Positions 1 through 8,742 are shown, numbered from the stretch's first letter. The stretch is DNA of 64,000 nucleotides from an uncultured Eubacteriales bacterium (GCA_934667845.1 CAKUMQ010000008.1:1-64000), one strand, 5' to 3'. A program made the numbers and translations. Notes: generated from the sequence alone by a model not told the origin.

Positions 1-500
1 GCAGAAAAATTGTTGGCTTTAGCCGCCGCTTGGCTCTTGGATATGCCGCCGAGCGTTTTTGAGCAGATCGGGCAGCCGGTGTGTCCGGCCGTGCGATGAT
101 TGACCGTTGCCTGCCATTCGTTTTGGCAGTTTGCGCAGACCCACCAGACCTTCCGATTTGAAAAGGAGGAGGTTTCCTCTACGCGCAGCGGCATGTTTTT
201 CTGGGTATCCCACTCCCGTGCAACCTCGGGAAACTGTAGAGTAAGAGTATTGCGGAGCGCGCTGTTTTTGCTTTTGGTCATGCTGCGGGTCGCCTTGGCA
301 CATTCGGGACAGCCGCGACCGTTCGAGCCGCGGCTGTAGACCGGTGTCTCCCAGCGAAAGCCGCAGCGGGAGCAGATCCACCGGCATCTTTTGGCACTGC
401 CCAGAGACACTTCATCCGGCGAACAGGTGTTTTTTTCGTTATCCCATTCAGATAAAAGCAGCGGGTCGTCGGAAACACGGGAAGTTGTCCTTGATGGCAT
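1..500 (-). CDS. Zinc-ribbon repeat protein (DUF4379-like), 3' end outside window
   Basis: The reading frame is open from an ATG at 500 to the window edge (166 residues, incomplete). A GGAG-type ribosome-binding site lies about 9 bases upstream. Two copies of a ~55-residue module are visible, residues ~15-68 and ~89-147. Each has an EWD..KN start, a W.C..C pair, a central W, an R, and a terminal GCP.C pair. This matches the probable zinc-ribbon domain DUF4379, which is found in tandem in bacterial proteins and sometimes next to Vsr-like endonuclease domains. Function is unknown; zinc binding by the eight cysteines is inferred. It is 32 bases downstream of citrate synthase on the same strand, but no shared function is evident. 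Confidence 0.8.
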   Translation of the reverse strand, partial: MPSRTTSRVSDDPLLLSEWDNEKNTCSPDEVSLGSAKRCRWICSRCGFRWETPVYSRGSNGRGCPECAKATRSMTKSKNSALRNTLTLQFPEVAREWDTQKNMPLRVEETSSFSNRKVWWVCANCQNEWQATVNHRTAGHTGCPICSKTLGGISKSQAAAKANNFS

Positions 501-532
501 CTAAAGCAGCTCCTATCCGGTCAATATGCCCC

Positions 533-1900
533 TCACCGCTCGGACAGGGGGATATAGGGCTTGCGTTCCTGCACGTTTTTATAGGCGGGGCGGATGATCT
601 TGCCCGCGTTGATCAGCTCCTCGCAGCGGTGCGCCGACCAACCGGCGATGCGGGCGGTCGCAAACAGCGGAGTATACAGCTCGGTCGGCAGACCGAGCAT
701 CTGATAGGCAAAGCCGCTGTAAAAGTCCACATTGGCGCTGACGCCCTTGTAAATATTCCGCTGGGCGGCGATCTGCTCGGCGGCAATCCGCTCCACGGCG
801 GCATACAGCGCATATTCCTCCTCGCGGTGCTTCTCGCGGGACAGCTTTTCGACAAACCCCTTGAAAATGCGCGCACGCGGGTCGGACAGCGAATATACCG
901 CGTGCCCCATGCCGTAGATCAGGCCGGTACGGTCAAACGCCTGCTTTTTCAGAATTTTATCGAGATAGCCGCGCAGCTCCTCCTCGTTGTCCCAATGGCG
1001 GACGTTCGCCTTGATGTCCTCAAACATCCGCATAACCATCAGATTGGCGCCGCCGTGGCGGGGACCCTTCAGCGAGCCGAGCGAGGCGACGACGGTCGAA
1101 TAGGTGTCTGAGCCGGAGGAGGTCACGACATGGGTCGTGAAGGTGGAGTTGTTGCCGCCGCCGTGCTCTGCGTGCAGGATCAGCGCCAGATCGAGAAGCT
1201 GCGCCTCCAGCGGCGTGTACTGCTGATCGGCGCGCAGCAGGTGCAGAATGCACTCTGCCGTAGACAGCGTGGGATCGGGCGCGTGGATGATCAGGCTGCC
1301 GCCCTGGTGATAGTGGGCATATGCCTGATAGTTGTAGACCGCGAGCAGCGGGAATTCGGAGATAAGCTGCAGCGACTGGCGCAGCACGTTCGGCAGGCTG
1401 ATGTCGTCCGCGCGGTTGTCATAGGAATACAGCATCAGCACGCTGCGCGCCATCGCGTTCATGATGTCGCGGCTCGGCTTTTTCATGATGATATCGCGCA
1501 CAAAATTGGGCGGAATGCAGCGGTAGTCGCCGAGAATGCGGCGGAATTTTTTCAGTGCCGCACGGTCGGGCAGACAGCCGAACAGCAGCAGGTATACCGT
1601 CTCCTCAAAGCCGGGGCGGTCGTCGGCAACAAAGCCGCGGATCAGCTCCTCCACGTTGATGCCGCGGTAGTACAGCTCACCGTCGCAAGGGACAACCGTG
1701 CCGTCGGGCAGGCGCTTTTTCGAGACGATCTCCGAAATTTCGGTGAGACCGGTCAACACGCCCTCGCCGGACAGATCGCGCAGTCCGCGCTTGACGGCAA
1801 ATTTTTCATACAGCCCGGGGTCAATGCGGCTGTTTGCGCGGGCGGTCTCCGCCATCAGCTCAAGCGTCGGCGTGACGCGGGAAAAATCCTTATCTTTCAT
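533..1900 (-). CDS. gltA: Citrate synthase
   Basis: Condenses acetyl-CoA and oxaloacetate to citrate in the cytoplasm. The product has 455 residues, the usual length of the clostridial type with an N-terminal extension. The catalytic triad is visible: His246 in LHAEHGGGNNSTF, His333 in YGMGHAVY and Asp392 in ANVDFYSG; the GPRHGGAN segment (279-286) is also typical. A 2-methylcitrate synthase activity cannot be excluded from sequence. It is transcribed alone from its own promoter (1979-2007), separated from the upstream atp operon by a terminator. In an anaerobe it probably feeds an incomplete citrate branch toward 2-oxoglutarate and glutamate; that role is inferred. Confidence 0.95.
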   Translation of the reverse strand: MKDKDFSRVTPTLELMAETARANSRIDPGLYEKFAVKRGLRDLSGEGVLTGLTEISEIVSKKRLPDGTVVPCDGELYYRGINVEELIRGFVADDRPGFEETVYLLLFGCLPDRAALKKFRRILGDYRCIPPNFVRDIIMKKPSRDIMNAMARSVLMLYSYDNRADDISLPNVLRQSLQLISEFPLLAVYNYQAYAHYHQGGSLIIHAPDPTLSTAECILHLLRADQQYTPLEAQLLDLALILHAEHGGGNNSTFTTHVVTSSGSDTYSTVVASLGSLKGPRHGGANLMVMRMFEDIKANVRHWDNEEELRGYLDKILKKQAFDRTGLIYGMGHAVYSLSDPRARIFKGFVEKLSREKHREEEYALYAAVERIAAEQIAAQRNIYKGVSANVDFYSGFAYQMLGLPTELYTPLFATARIAGWSAHRCEELINAGKIIRPAYKNVQERKPYIPLSER

Positions 1901-1978
1901 CAGATTCCTGCCTTTCCGGGGGTCGGGTGCGCCCGCACGGCGGACGGCACCGTATACAAATCGTTATATTTCCCCTCT

Positions 1979-2007
1979 ATTTTACCGATTTTCGGGGGAA
2001 AAGTCAA
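1979..2007 (-). promoter_or_regulatory. Sigma-70/A-type promoter of gltA
   Basis: On the minus strand TTGACT (2007-2002) and TAAAAT (1984-1979) are separated by exactly 17 bases, ~80 bases upstream of the citrate synthase ATG. It lies just after the atp operon terminator, so gltA is independently transcribed. Confidence 0.75.
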
Positions 2008-2045
2008 GTCGAAGGGGGGCGAACGCCGCCAAAGCGGCATCGGTG

Positions 2046-2083
2046 AAAAAACCGACCCGCCCTACACTCACGCAGGGCGGGTC
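2046..2083 (-). terminator. Rho-independent terminator of the atp operon
   Basis: Inverted repeat GACCCGCCCT / AGGGCGGGTC (2054-2063 and 2074-2083) with a 10-base loop. On the minus strand it is followed by GG and a six-T tract (2051-2046). It lies 28 bases after the atpC stop. Confidence 0.85.
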
Positions 2084-2110
2084 GTGTGCGTATGTCGGAA
2101 ATCTCCCGCT

Positions 2111-2371
2111 TTATGCCTTGCCCGACGCGGAAAACAGCAGCGTGACCGCGTCCTTGCCGACGGTCAGCAGTCCGCCCGCCACCGAAATGACCTTTTCGGT
2201 CTCGTCCGGCAGCAGCAGGCGGCAGTCACAGGGGCGCACCGACGTGACAAACGGGATATGCCCCGCCAGCACGGCGAGATCGCCGTCTGCGCCGCGCAGG
2301 GAGAGGGAGAGCACCTCGCCGTCGAATGCGGGGCCGTCGGGCGACAGCACCCGCAGGTGAAACGCGGTCAT
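2111..2371 (-). CDS. atpC: F-type ATP synthase epsilon subunit, short form
   Basis: Central-stalk subunit of F1. The product has only 86 residues, whereas the usual subunit has about 130-140. What remains is the N-terminal beta-sandwich (FHLRVLSPDGPAFDGEV at the start, GDLAVLAGHIPFVT near 30-44, VAGGLLTVGKDAVTLL near 65-80). The C-terminal helical hairpin, which in many bacteria inhibits ATP hydrolysis, is absent. The gene ends naturally with a stop and the operon terminator follows, so this is a short form and not an assembly edge. It overlaps the atpD stop by four bases (ATGA). Confidence 0.92.
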   Translation of the reverse strand: MTAFHLRVLSPDGPAFDGEVLSLSLRGADGDLAVLAGHIPFVTSVRPCDCRLLLPDETEKVISVAGGLLTVGKDAVTLLFSASGKA

Positions 2372-3768
2372 GCCGTCACCCTCTTTGCCTTTTCCACCGC
2401 CTCGTCGATGGTGCCGACGAACAGGAAGGCGGATTCGGGCAGATCGTCATGCTTGCCCTCGACGATCTCCTTAAAGCCGCGGATCGTCTCCGACAGCGGC
2501 ACATAGGTGCCGGGGATGCCGGTGAATTTCTCCGATACGGTAAACGGCTGCGAGAGGAAGCGCTGGATGCGGCGCGCCCGCCGCACGAGCAGCTTGTCCT
2601 CGTCGGACAGCTCGTCCATGCCCATGATGGCGATAATGTCCATCAGCTCGGCATAGCGCTGCAAAATGCGCTGCACCTCGCGCGCCACGGCGTAATGCTC
2701 CTCGCCGACCAGATCGGGCGAGAGCATCCGGCTCGTCGATTCGAGCGGATCGACGGCGGGATAGATGCCGAGCGAGGAGATCTGGCGGGACAGCACGGTA
2801 GTCGCGTCAAGATGGGCAAACGTCGTGGCGGGCGCGGGGTCGGTCAGGTCGTCCGCCGGCACATAGACCGCCTGGATCGACGTGATCGAGCCTTTTTTCG
2901 TGGAGGTGATGCGCTCCTGCAGCGCGCCCATCTCATTGGCCAGCGTCGGCTGGTAGCCGACGGCGGAGGGCATACGCCCGAGCAGCGCGGATACCTCGCT
3001 GCCCGCCTGAGTGAAGCGGAAAATATTGTCGATAAAGAGCAGCACGTCCTGCTCCTCGCTGTCGCGGAAATATTCCGCCATGGTCAGTCCCGAGAGCGCC
3101 ACCCGCATACGCGCGCCGGGCGGCTCGTTCATCTGGCCGTAGACCAGCGCCGTGTGGGACAGCACGCCCGATTCCTTCATCTCGTTATACAGGTCGTTGC
3201 CCTCGCGCGTGCGCTCACCGACGCCGGTGAACACCGACAGACCGCCCTGCTCCTTCGCGATATGGTGGATCAGCTCCATGATCAGCACGGTTTTGCCGAC
3301 GCCCGCGCCGCCGAACAGGCCGATCTTGCCGCCCTTGGCATAGGGGCAGATCAGGTCGATGACCTTGATGCCGGTCTCGAGAATCTCGGTCGAGGTCGCC
3401 AGCTCGTCAAAGGCGGGCGCGGGACGGTGAATTTCCCAACGCTCCGCCGTCTGCGGCGCCGGGGCGTTGTCCACCGTCTCGCCGAGCACGTTGAATATCC
3501 GTCCGAGCGTCTCCCGCCCGACCGGCACGCGGATCGGGCTGCCGGTATCCGTGACCTCGGTCTGCCGCGAAAGCCCGTCGGTGGACGCCATTGCAATACA
3601 GCGCGCGGTGTTGTCGCCGACATGCTGGGCGACCTCAACGGTCAGTGTGCGGTCGCCGATCGGGATACGCAGCGCGTTGCCGATGGGCGGCAGCTCGCCG
3701 TGGGCAAACTGCACATCGACGACCGGCCCCATGACCTGCCGTACGGTTCCTTTATGCCCTGTTTCCAT
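2368..3768 (-). CDS. atpD: F-type ATP synthase beta subunit
   Basis: Catalytic subunit of the F1 hexamer. Visible motifs include the P-loop GGAGVGKT (~153-160), the catalytic glutamate in GVGERTREGND (~185), the ALSGLTMAEYFRD segment and LLFIDNIFRFTQAGSEVSALLGRMPSAVGYQ. Two starts are possible: an ATG at 3792, which overlaps the atpG stop as ATGA, and an ATG at 3768. I prefer 3768 because the protein then begins METGHKGTVRQVMGPVVDV, as in the family, and an AAAGGAG lies 14 bases upstream. Eighth gene of the atp operon. Confidence 0.96.
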   Translation of the reverse strand: METGHKGTVRQVMGPVVDVQFAHGELPPIGNALRIPIGDRTLTVEVAQHVGDNTARCIAMASTDGLSRQTEVTDTGSPIRVPVGRETLGRIFNVLGETVDNAPAPQTAERWEIHRPAPAFDELATSTEILETGIKVIDLICPYAKGGKIGLFGGAGVGKTVLIMELIHHIAKEQGGLSVFTGVGERTREGNDLYNEMKESGVLSHTALVYGQMNEPPGARMRVALSGLTMAEYFRDSEEQDVLLFIDNIFRFTQAGSEVSALLGRMPSAVGYQPTLANEMGALQERITSTKKGSITSIQAVYVPADDLTDPAPATTFAHLDATTVLSRQISSLGIYPAVDPLESTSRMLSPDLVGEEHYAVAREVQRILQRYAELMDIIAIMGMDELSDEDKLLVRRARRIQRFLSQPFTVSEKFTGIPGTYVPLSETIRGFKEIVEGKHDDLPESAFLFVGTIDEAVEKAKRVTA

Positions 3769-3788
3769 AGTCGAATCCACGACTCCTT

Positions 3789-4589
3789 TCATGCGTCGCT
3801 TCCGGCGACGATCTCGGTGATCTCCTGGGTGATCGCGCTCTGCCGCGCCTGGTTATAGGCGAGCGTCAGGCGGTCGATCATGGCGACGGCGTTCTTGTCG
3901 GCGCTGTCCATGGCGGTGCGCCGCGCCGCTACCTCGGAGGCAAAGCTCTCCCGCACGGCAGCCATCAGCATACCGGCGACATATTCGCGCACGGCGGTCT
4001 CCCAGATGGCAGTCTCGCTCGGCTCAAACAAGACCGCGTGCGTCTCCGCCTTTTCGGGTCTTTGCAGCGGCAGGATCGTGCGCAGCCGCGCCTGCTGGGT
4101 CAGCAGGGAGACATAGTGCGTGTCGATGATCGCCAGACGGTCGAACCGCCCCGCCGCAAAATCCGCGCAGAGCGTTTTCGCGAGCCGGTTGGCGTCCTCG
4201 CTTGCAAAATGCTCGGAGGACACAAACGGCGCGCCGAAGCGGTCACAGGCGCGGCGGCCGATCGGGATCACCTCGGCGTCGGGCAGCGTGGCGGCAAGGC
4301 GGAACACGTTGGCGTTATAGCCGCCCGCCAGCCCGCGGTCGCCCGCGATAACGATCAGCCGCGTGCGGTCGCCCGTCGCAGCGGCATAGCGGCTGCGGGC
4401 GCACTCCGGCGCCGAAAGCAGCGCGGTCATGACCTCCTGCACGGCGTCGGCATAGGCGACGGCGGCGCGCATGTTCTGATCGGCGCGGCGGATCTTTGAG
4501 GAGGCGACCAGCCCCATGGCAGAGGTCAGGTGGCGGGTGGAATTTACACTTTTGATGCGGGTGCGCAGCGCCCGTGTATCGGCTCCCAT
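3789..4589 (-). CDS. atpG: F-type ATP synthase gamma subunit
   Basis: Rotating central shaft of F1. The product has 266 residues, slightly short for the family (~285). The N-terminal helix (TRALRTRIKSVNSTRHLTSAMGLVASSKIRRA) and the C-terminal helix (TAMDSADKNAVAMIDRLTLAYNQARQSAITQEITEIV) form the coiled coil that enters the beta/alpha ring; the central VIAGDRGLAGGYNANV segment is the family signature. A GGAG lies 7 bases before the start. It begins 4 bases after the atpA stop and overlaps the upstream candidate start of atpD. Confidence 0.95.
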   Translation of the reverse strand: MGADTRALRTRIKSVNSTRHLTSAMGLVASSKIRRADQNMRAAVAYADAVQEVMTALLSAPECARSRYAAATGDRTRLIVIAGDRGLAGGYNANVFRLAATLPDAEVIPIGRRACDRFGAPFVSSEHFASEDANRLAKTLCADFAAGRFDRLAIIDTHYVSLLTQQARLRTILPLQRPEKAETHAVLFEPSETAIWETAVREYVAGMLMAAVRESFASEVAARRTAMDSADKNAVAMIDRLTLAYNQARQSAITQEITEIVAGSDA

Positions 4590-4593
4590 CCGC

Positions 4594-6084
4594 TCACTCC
4601 ATTTCCTTCAGCGCGGCTTCGAGCGCCGCAACGTCGCTGTCGTCAAAGAAGCCCGCCTCCAGCCGGTCGAGCAGCGCGCGGTGCGAGGTCTCCAGTGACG
4701 CATACAGCCGTTTTTCATACTCCTCCACCCGCTCGACCGGCACGGCGTTGAGATAGCCGTGGACGACGGCGTAGAGAATGGCGATCTGGCATCCGGCGGA
4801 AACAGGGGAGTGCCGCTTTTGCTTGAGCACCTCGACGATGCGCTCACCGAGGGCGAGCTGCGCCTTGGTCTCGGCGTCGAGGTCGCTGCCGAACTGCGCG
4901 AAGGCGCGCAGCTCGCGGTACTGGGAATAGAGCAGCTTTAACTCACCGGACACCTTTTTCATGCCCTTCAGCTGTGCCGCGCCGCCGACGCGGCTGACCG
5001 AGATGCCGGGGTTGATGGCGGGCATGATACCCGCGTGGAACAGCTCGGTCTCCAAAAAGATCTGCCCGTCGGTGATGGAGATCACGTTCGTGGGAATATA
5101 GGCGGAGACGTCGCCCGCCTGCGTTTCGATCAACGGCAGAGCCGTGATGGAGCCGCCGCCGTATTCCGGCGCGACGCACGCTGCCCGCTCGAGCAGACGG
5201 GAGTGGAGGTAGAACACGTCGCCGGGATAGGCCTCACGGCCGGGCGGACGGCGGATCAGCAGCGAGAGCGTGCGGTAGGCGACGGCGTGCTTGGACAGGT
5301 CGTCATAGACGATCAGCACGTCCTTGCCCTGCTCGCGGAAATACTCCGCCATGGCGCAGCCCGCATACGGGGCGATATATTGCAGCGGTGCGCTCTCCGC
5401 CGCTGTGGCGGAGACGATGATCGTATAGCTCATGGCGCCCGCGCGGGAAAGCTCGTTGGCGATCTGCACGACCGAAGCGCTCTTTTGCCCGATGGCGACG
5501 TAGATGCACAGCACGCCGCTGTTTTTCTGGTTGAGAATGGTGTCGATCGCGATCTCGGTCTTGCCGGTCTGGCGGTCGCCGATGATCAGCTCACGCTGTC
5601 CGCGCCCGATCGGGATCATGCCGTCGATGGCCTTGATGCCGGTCTGGAGCGGGACGGATACGCTCTTGCGCTCGATAATACCGGGCGCTTCCGCCTCAAC
5701 AGGGCGGTATTCGGTACATTCGGCGGGGCCTTTGCCGTCGATGGGCACGCCGAGCGCGTTGACCACGCGCCCGAGCAGCGCTTCGCCGACCGGCACGGAC
5801 AACACCCGGCCGGTGCGCCGCACCTCGGTGCCCTCGCGGATCTCATTGCGGTCGGAGAGCAGCGCGACGGAGACGGTCTCATCCTCGAGGTTCTGCGCCA
5901 TGCCTACGCTGCCGTCCGCAAATTCCAACAGCTCGCCGGACATGCAGTTTTGCAGCCCGTAGACGCGGGCAATGCCGTCGCCGACCAGCACGACGGTGCC
6001 GGTCTCGGTCATCTGCGTATGGGTGCGGTAGGTGCGCAGCTGTTCGCGGATGACGCTGCCGATCTCTTCGGGATCCAACCTCAT
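4594..6084 (-). CDS. atpA: F-type ATP synthase alpha subunit
   Basis: Non-catalytic nucleotide-binding subunit of F1, 496 residues. The P-loop GDRQTGKT lies at 169-176 after GIKAIDGMIPIGRGQRELII, and the signature PAINPGISVSRVGGAAQ is in the C-terminal half. The start overlaps the atpH stop (ATGA), and an AAGGAAG ribosome-binding site lies upstream. Length and motifs are normal for the family. Confidence 0.97.
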   Translation of the reverse strand: MRLDPEEIGSVIREQLRTYRTHTQMTETGTVVLVGDGIARVYGLQNCMSGELLEFADGSVGMAQNLEDETVSVALLSDRNEIREGTEVRRTGRVLSVPVGEALLGRVVNALGVPIDGKGPAECTEYRPVEAEAPGIIERKSVSVPLQTGIKAIDGMIPIGRGQRELIIGDRQTGKTEIAIDTILNQKNSGVLCIYVAIGQKSASVVQIANELSRAGAMSYTIIVSATAAESAPLQYIAPYAGCAMAEYFREQGKDVLIVYDDLSKHAVAYRTLSLLIRRPPGREAYPGDVFYLHSRLLERAACVAPEYGGGSITALPLIETQAGDVSAYIPTNVISITDGQIFLETELFHAGIMPAINPGISVSRVGGAAQLKGMKKVSGELKLLYSQYRELRAFAQFGSDLDAETKAQLALGERIVEVLKQKRHSPVSAGCQIAILYAVVHGYLNAVPVERVEEYEKRLYASLETSHRALLDRLEAGFFDDSDVAALEAALKEME

Positions 6085-6611
6085 GCTTCGATCACTTCCT
6101 TCATTTCTTTCAGCCGCTGTTTCAGGCTGCCGTCGATCAGCGTGTCGCCCATCCGCACGACAAGCCCGCCCAAAAGCGCGGGGTCAACGGTGTAGGCGGC
6201 GGTGACGGTGCAGCCGCTCTTTTTCTGCAGCTTTTCCAAAAGCACGGTCTTTTCCGCTTCGGTGAGCGGGACGGCGCTGACGATATCGGCGCGGACGGTG
6301 CGGCTGCGCAGCCGGTAGAGCGAATCGTATTCCGCCGCGCACTCCTGCAGGCGATCGATATGCCCTGCGCGGCAGAGCAGGCAGACAAAGGACAGCACCG
6401 TTTCCGGCACGGCGGCGCCGAAGGCGCGCACGAGCAGCGCCTCGCGCTCCTGCCGCGACAGGCGGGGAGAGGAGAGCAGCACCGTGTAGTCCGGTTCGTC
6501 GGCAAAGCAGCGCGCGACCAGCGCAAGCGCTTCGCCGACGGCCTGCTCAGACTGCGTCTCCGTCGCCAGAGAAAACAGCGCCTCGGCATATTCCTTAGCG
6601 ATCTGCGTCAT
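6081..6611 (-). CDS. atpH: F-type ATP synthase delta subunit
   Basis: Peripheral-stalk cap that joins the b dimer to the top of F1. The product has 176 residues, normal length. It starts KEYAEALFSLATE, the conserved N-terminal helix, and ends with LLGGLVVRMGDTLIDGSLKQRLKEM, the C-terminal signature of AtpH. The start lies inside the atpF 3' end (17-base overlap), which suggests translational coupling. Confidence 0.95.
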   Translation of the reverse strand: MTQIAKEYAEALFSLATETQSEQAVGEALALVARCFADEPDYTVLLSSPRLSRQEREALLVRAFGAAVPETVLSFVCLLCRAGHIDRLQECAAEYDSLYRLRSRTVRADIVSAVPLTEAEKTVLLEKLQKKSGCTVTAAYTVDPALLGGLVVRMGDTLIDGSLKQRLKEMKEVIEA

Positions 6612-7110
6612 GCGCGTCCCCCATTTCGTCGAGGACAGAGGCGATCAGCGCGTGCTGCTCCTCGTCGGTGGCTTCCCGCCGGAGCAGCGTCTCCGTCCAC
6701 TGCGCCGAGGCAGCGGCGATCTCCTGTCTGAGTTCTGCCTGCGCGCGGCGGTATTCGCGGTCGGCGTCCGCCTTGGCGTCGCGGATAATGCCGTCCGCCC
6801 GCTCCTGCGCATCGCGGACGATCTCGCCGCGCCGCCGCTCGGCATCCGCCGAAGCGGTCTGCAAAATGCCGTCCGCCTCCGCCTTTGCGCCCGCGAGCTT
6901 GTCCTCCCAGGCGGCTTTGGCGGTGTCGGCGTCGTGCTGTGCCCGCGCCGCCTCGTCATACTGCGCGTCAAGCGCCGCCTTGCGCTGCGCCATGGCACGG
7001 GTGACGGGGGCGTACAGGAAGCGCTTTAAGATGAAGAACAGGATGACCAGATTGCACAGCGAGATCAGGATCTGCCAGATGTTAACGGATATGACATCCA
7101 GATTTTGCAT
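6595..7110 (-). CDS. atpF: F-type ATP synthase b subunit
   Basis: Peripheral-stalk dimer subunit, 171 residues. One N-terminal membrane helix (IWQILISLCNLVILFFILKRFLY, ~11-33) is followed by a long charged alanine-rich coiled coil to the C-terminus, the normal layout. AAAAGGAGACGGAGATC precedes the ATG. It lies between atpE and atpH in the standard order. Confidence 0.94.
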   Translation of the reverse strand: MQNLDVISVNIWQILISLCNLVILFFILKRFLYAPVTRAMAQRKAALDAQYDEAARAQHDADTAKAAWEDKLAGAKAEADGILQTASADAERRRGEIVRDAQERADGIIRDAKADADREYRRAQAELRQEIAAASAQWTETLLRREATDEEQHALIASVLDEMGDAHDADR

Positions 7111-7125
7111 GATCTCCGTCTCCTT

Positions 7126-7410
7126 TTAGCCGATCGTCCTCATCAGCAGATCCACCAGACGGCCGGGGGCGACAAAGATCAGCAGGATCGCGATAACGAG
7201 CGCGTAAAGACCGGTGGTCTCTGCCACGGCGCAGCCCATCAGCATGGTGGTCGTGACCTGGGATTTGCATTCCGGCTGGCGGCCGATGGCTTCGCACGCC
7301 TTGGCGACGGCGTTGCCTTCGCCGATGCCGGGGCCGATGCCGGCGATCATTGCCACGCCGGCGCCGAGCGCACAGCAGCCTAAGATGATTCCGATAGCGA
7401 GTTCTGTCAT
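7126..7410 (-). CDS. atpE: F-type ATP synthase c subunit, two-carboxylate (Na+-type) motif
   Basis: Membrane rotor subunit, 94 residues, two transmembrane helices joined by the RQPE loop (44-47). The outer-helix carboxylate is Glu64 in AVAETTGLY, followed by Thr65, Thr66 and Tyr69. The inner helix has GIGPGIGEG with Glu31 at the position occupied by Gln32 in the Ilyobacter tartaricus Na+ rotor. This Glu/Glu-Thr pattern is the two-carboxylate ion site known from Fusobacterium nucleatum, so Na+ coupling is predicted. The C-terminus carries about ten extra residues (GRLVDLLMRTIG) beyond the second helix. A GGAGG lies 8 bases before the ATG. Confidence 0.95.
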   Translation of the reverse strand: MTELAIGIILGCCALGAGVAMIAGIGPGIGEGNAVAKACEAIGRQPECKSQVTTTMLMGCAVAETTGLYALVIAILLIFVAPGRLVDLLMRTIG

Positions 7411-7431
7411 GGGAAATACCTCCGTTTTTTA

Positions 7432-8328
7432 TTACGATTTATGGGTCGCAGGATGCTTTTTGGCCTGCCGTGCGGCATATTGCTCGGCGGGGAAGCCGCC
7501 GGCGACATACAGCATGGTCAGCATGGCGAAGATGAACGCCTGCAAAAGGCCGCTGAACACGTCAAAATAGACGGACAAAAGGGCGGGAAGCCCGATTTGC
7601 AGAAAGGGAATGTCGCCGAGCAGTCCCGGCAGCCAGCCGAGCAGCAGCTTGGACAGCCCGGACAGCCCCGCCGCCACCAGCACCGAGATGACCGAGCCGG
7701 ACAGCACGTTGCCGTAGTGACGGAACGCCATGGAGACCGGCGTTGCGACCTCGCTGATGACATTCAGCGGGAGCAGGAACGGGACAGGCTCGGCAAAGCT
7801 CTTGAGATAGGTGAGCGGACCGGCCTTGCACTTATAATAGGTAATGAGAACAAACACCAGTATCGCCCAGCCCGCGACCACGTTTAGATCTGAGGTCGGC
7901 GGATACAGCCCGAACAGCGACAGCAGGCTCGAGCAGGCGGAAAGCGCCATGATCGCGGCGACAAACGGGGCAAAGCCCGCGAAATAGTCGCCCATATTCT
8001 CCTGCACGAGCCGCTGCGTTTTTTCGACAATCCATTCGCAGAGCAGCTGCCGTTTGCTTTTTCCGTCGGCGCTGATGCCGTGGGTCAGAAACAGGCACAA
8101 AAACAGCACGGACAGCAAAACGAGCAGCGAATTGACCTGCGACTCGGTGATCGGCAGCTCGCCGAACGGCGGGAGCGTCACGGTCACATAGATCTGTGCG
8201 CCGGCGATGACGATGCCCTCAGCGGCGGGCGCGGTGCAGACCTTCAGCACGATGCCCGCCACAAGCGGCAGCACCGAAAGACAGAGCAGCAGGATATCCA
8301 CGGCGCGGAAACGACGTGAGCCGGTCAT
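7432..8328 (-). CDS. atpB: F-type ATP synthase a subunit
   Basis: Membrane stator subunit carrying the ion half-channels. It has 298 residues and several hydrophobic helices. The essential arginine is Arg203 in PVSMAFRHYGNVLSG, matching the usual S.RLFGN context although the LF is replaced by HY. The C-terminal helix (DVFSGLLQAFIFAMLTMLYVAGG) is typical. It starts immediately after the atpI stop with an upstream GGGGGTGA. Confidence 0.93.
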   Translation of the reverse strand: MTGSRRFRAVDILLLCLSVLPLVAGIVLKVCTAPAAEGIVIAGAQIYVTVTLPPFGELPITESQVNSLLVLLSVLFLCLFLTHGISADGKSKRQLLCEWIVEKTQRLVQENMGDYFAGFAPFVAAIMALSACSSLLSLFGLYPPTSDLNVVAGWAILVFVLITYYKCKAGPLTYLKSFAEPVPFLLPLNVISEVATPVSMAFRHYGNVLSGSVISVLVAAGLSGLSKLLLGWLPGLLGDIPFLQIGLPALLSVYFDVFSGLLQAFIFAMLTMLYVAGGFPAEQYAARQAKKHPATHKS

Positions 8329-8742
8329 TCACTCACCCCCCTGCGGCGGCGATCCGTCCGGCTTTTTTCGGTCAAAAAGCGGGCGGAACGCAATGGCGAT
8401 GCGCGGAAAGATCAGCGGGACAAGCGCGGTAATGGTGTTAAAGCAGGAGAGCGTCACACCGAGCACCGCCGCCGCAAACAGCGCGACGGAGCGCAGTCCC
8501 CACGAGGCGCGCATGGCGGTGCGCGCGTCCTTTTCGTCCTTTTCGAGATTGGCCTGCAGCGTCAGCCCCATGAAGAAAAAGTTGAGCACGGCTGCCGCGC
8601 CGCCGAGGAGATTGCCGAACAGCACCGGCAGCGTCCACTGTCCGATGCAGAGAAACACCGCCTGCATCAGCGCGGAGAGCAGCACCACGGCGCAGAGAAT
8701 GTACCGCGTTTCCCGCAGTACAGTCCGGTCTGCCTTAAACAA
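8329..8742 (-). CDS. atpI: AtpI-like ATP synthase assembly protein
   Basis: A small membrane protein (137 residues, about four hydrophobic segments) in the first position of the atp operon, where AtpI is normally found. Members of this family assist c-ring assembly or cation uptake. The glycine/asparagine-rich segment GNLLGGAAAVLNFFFMGLTL matches the family pattern. The start is a TTG at 8742, chosen because a GGAGG lies seven bases upstream; the nearby ATG is out of frame. Assignment rests on position and hydropathy more than on motifs. Confidence 0.75.
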   Translation of the reverse strand: MFKADRTVLRETRYILCAVVLLSALMQAVFLCIGQWTLPVLFGNLLGGAAAVLNFFFMGLTLQANLEKDEKDARTAMRASWGLRSVALFAAAVLGVTLSCFNTITALVPLIFPRIAIAFRPLFDRKKPDGSPPQGGE

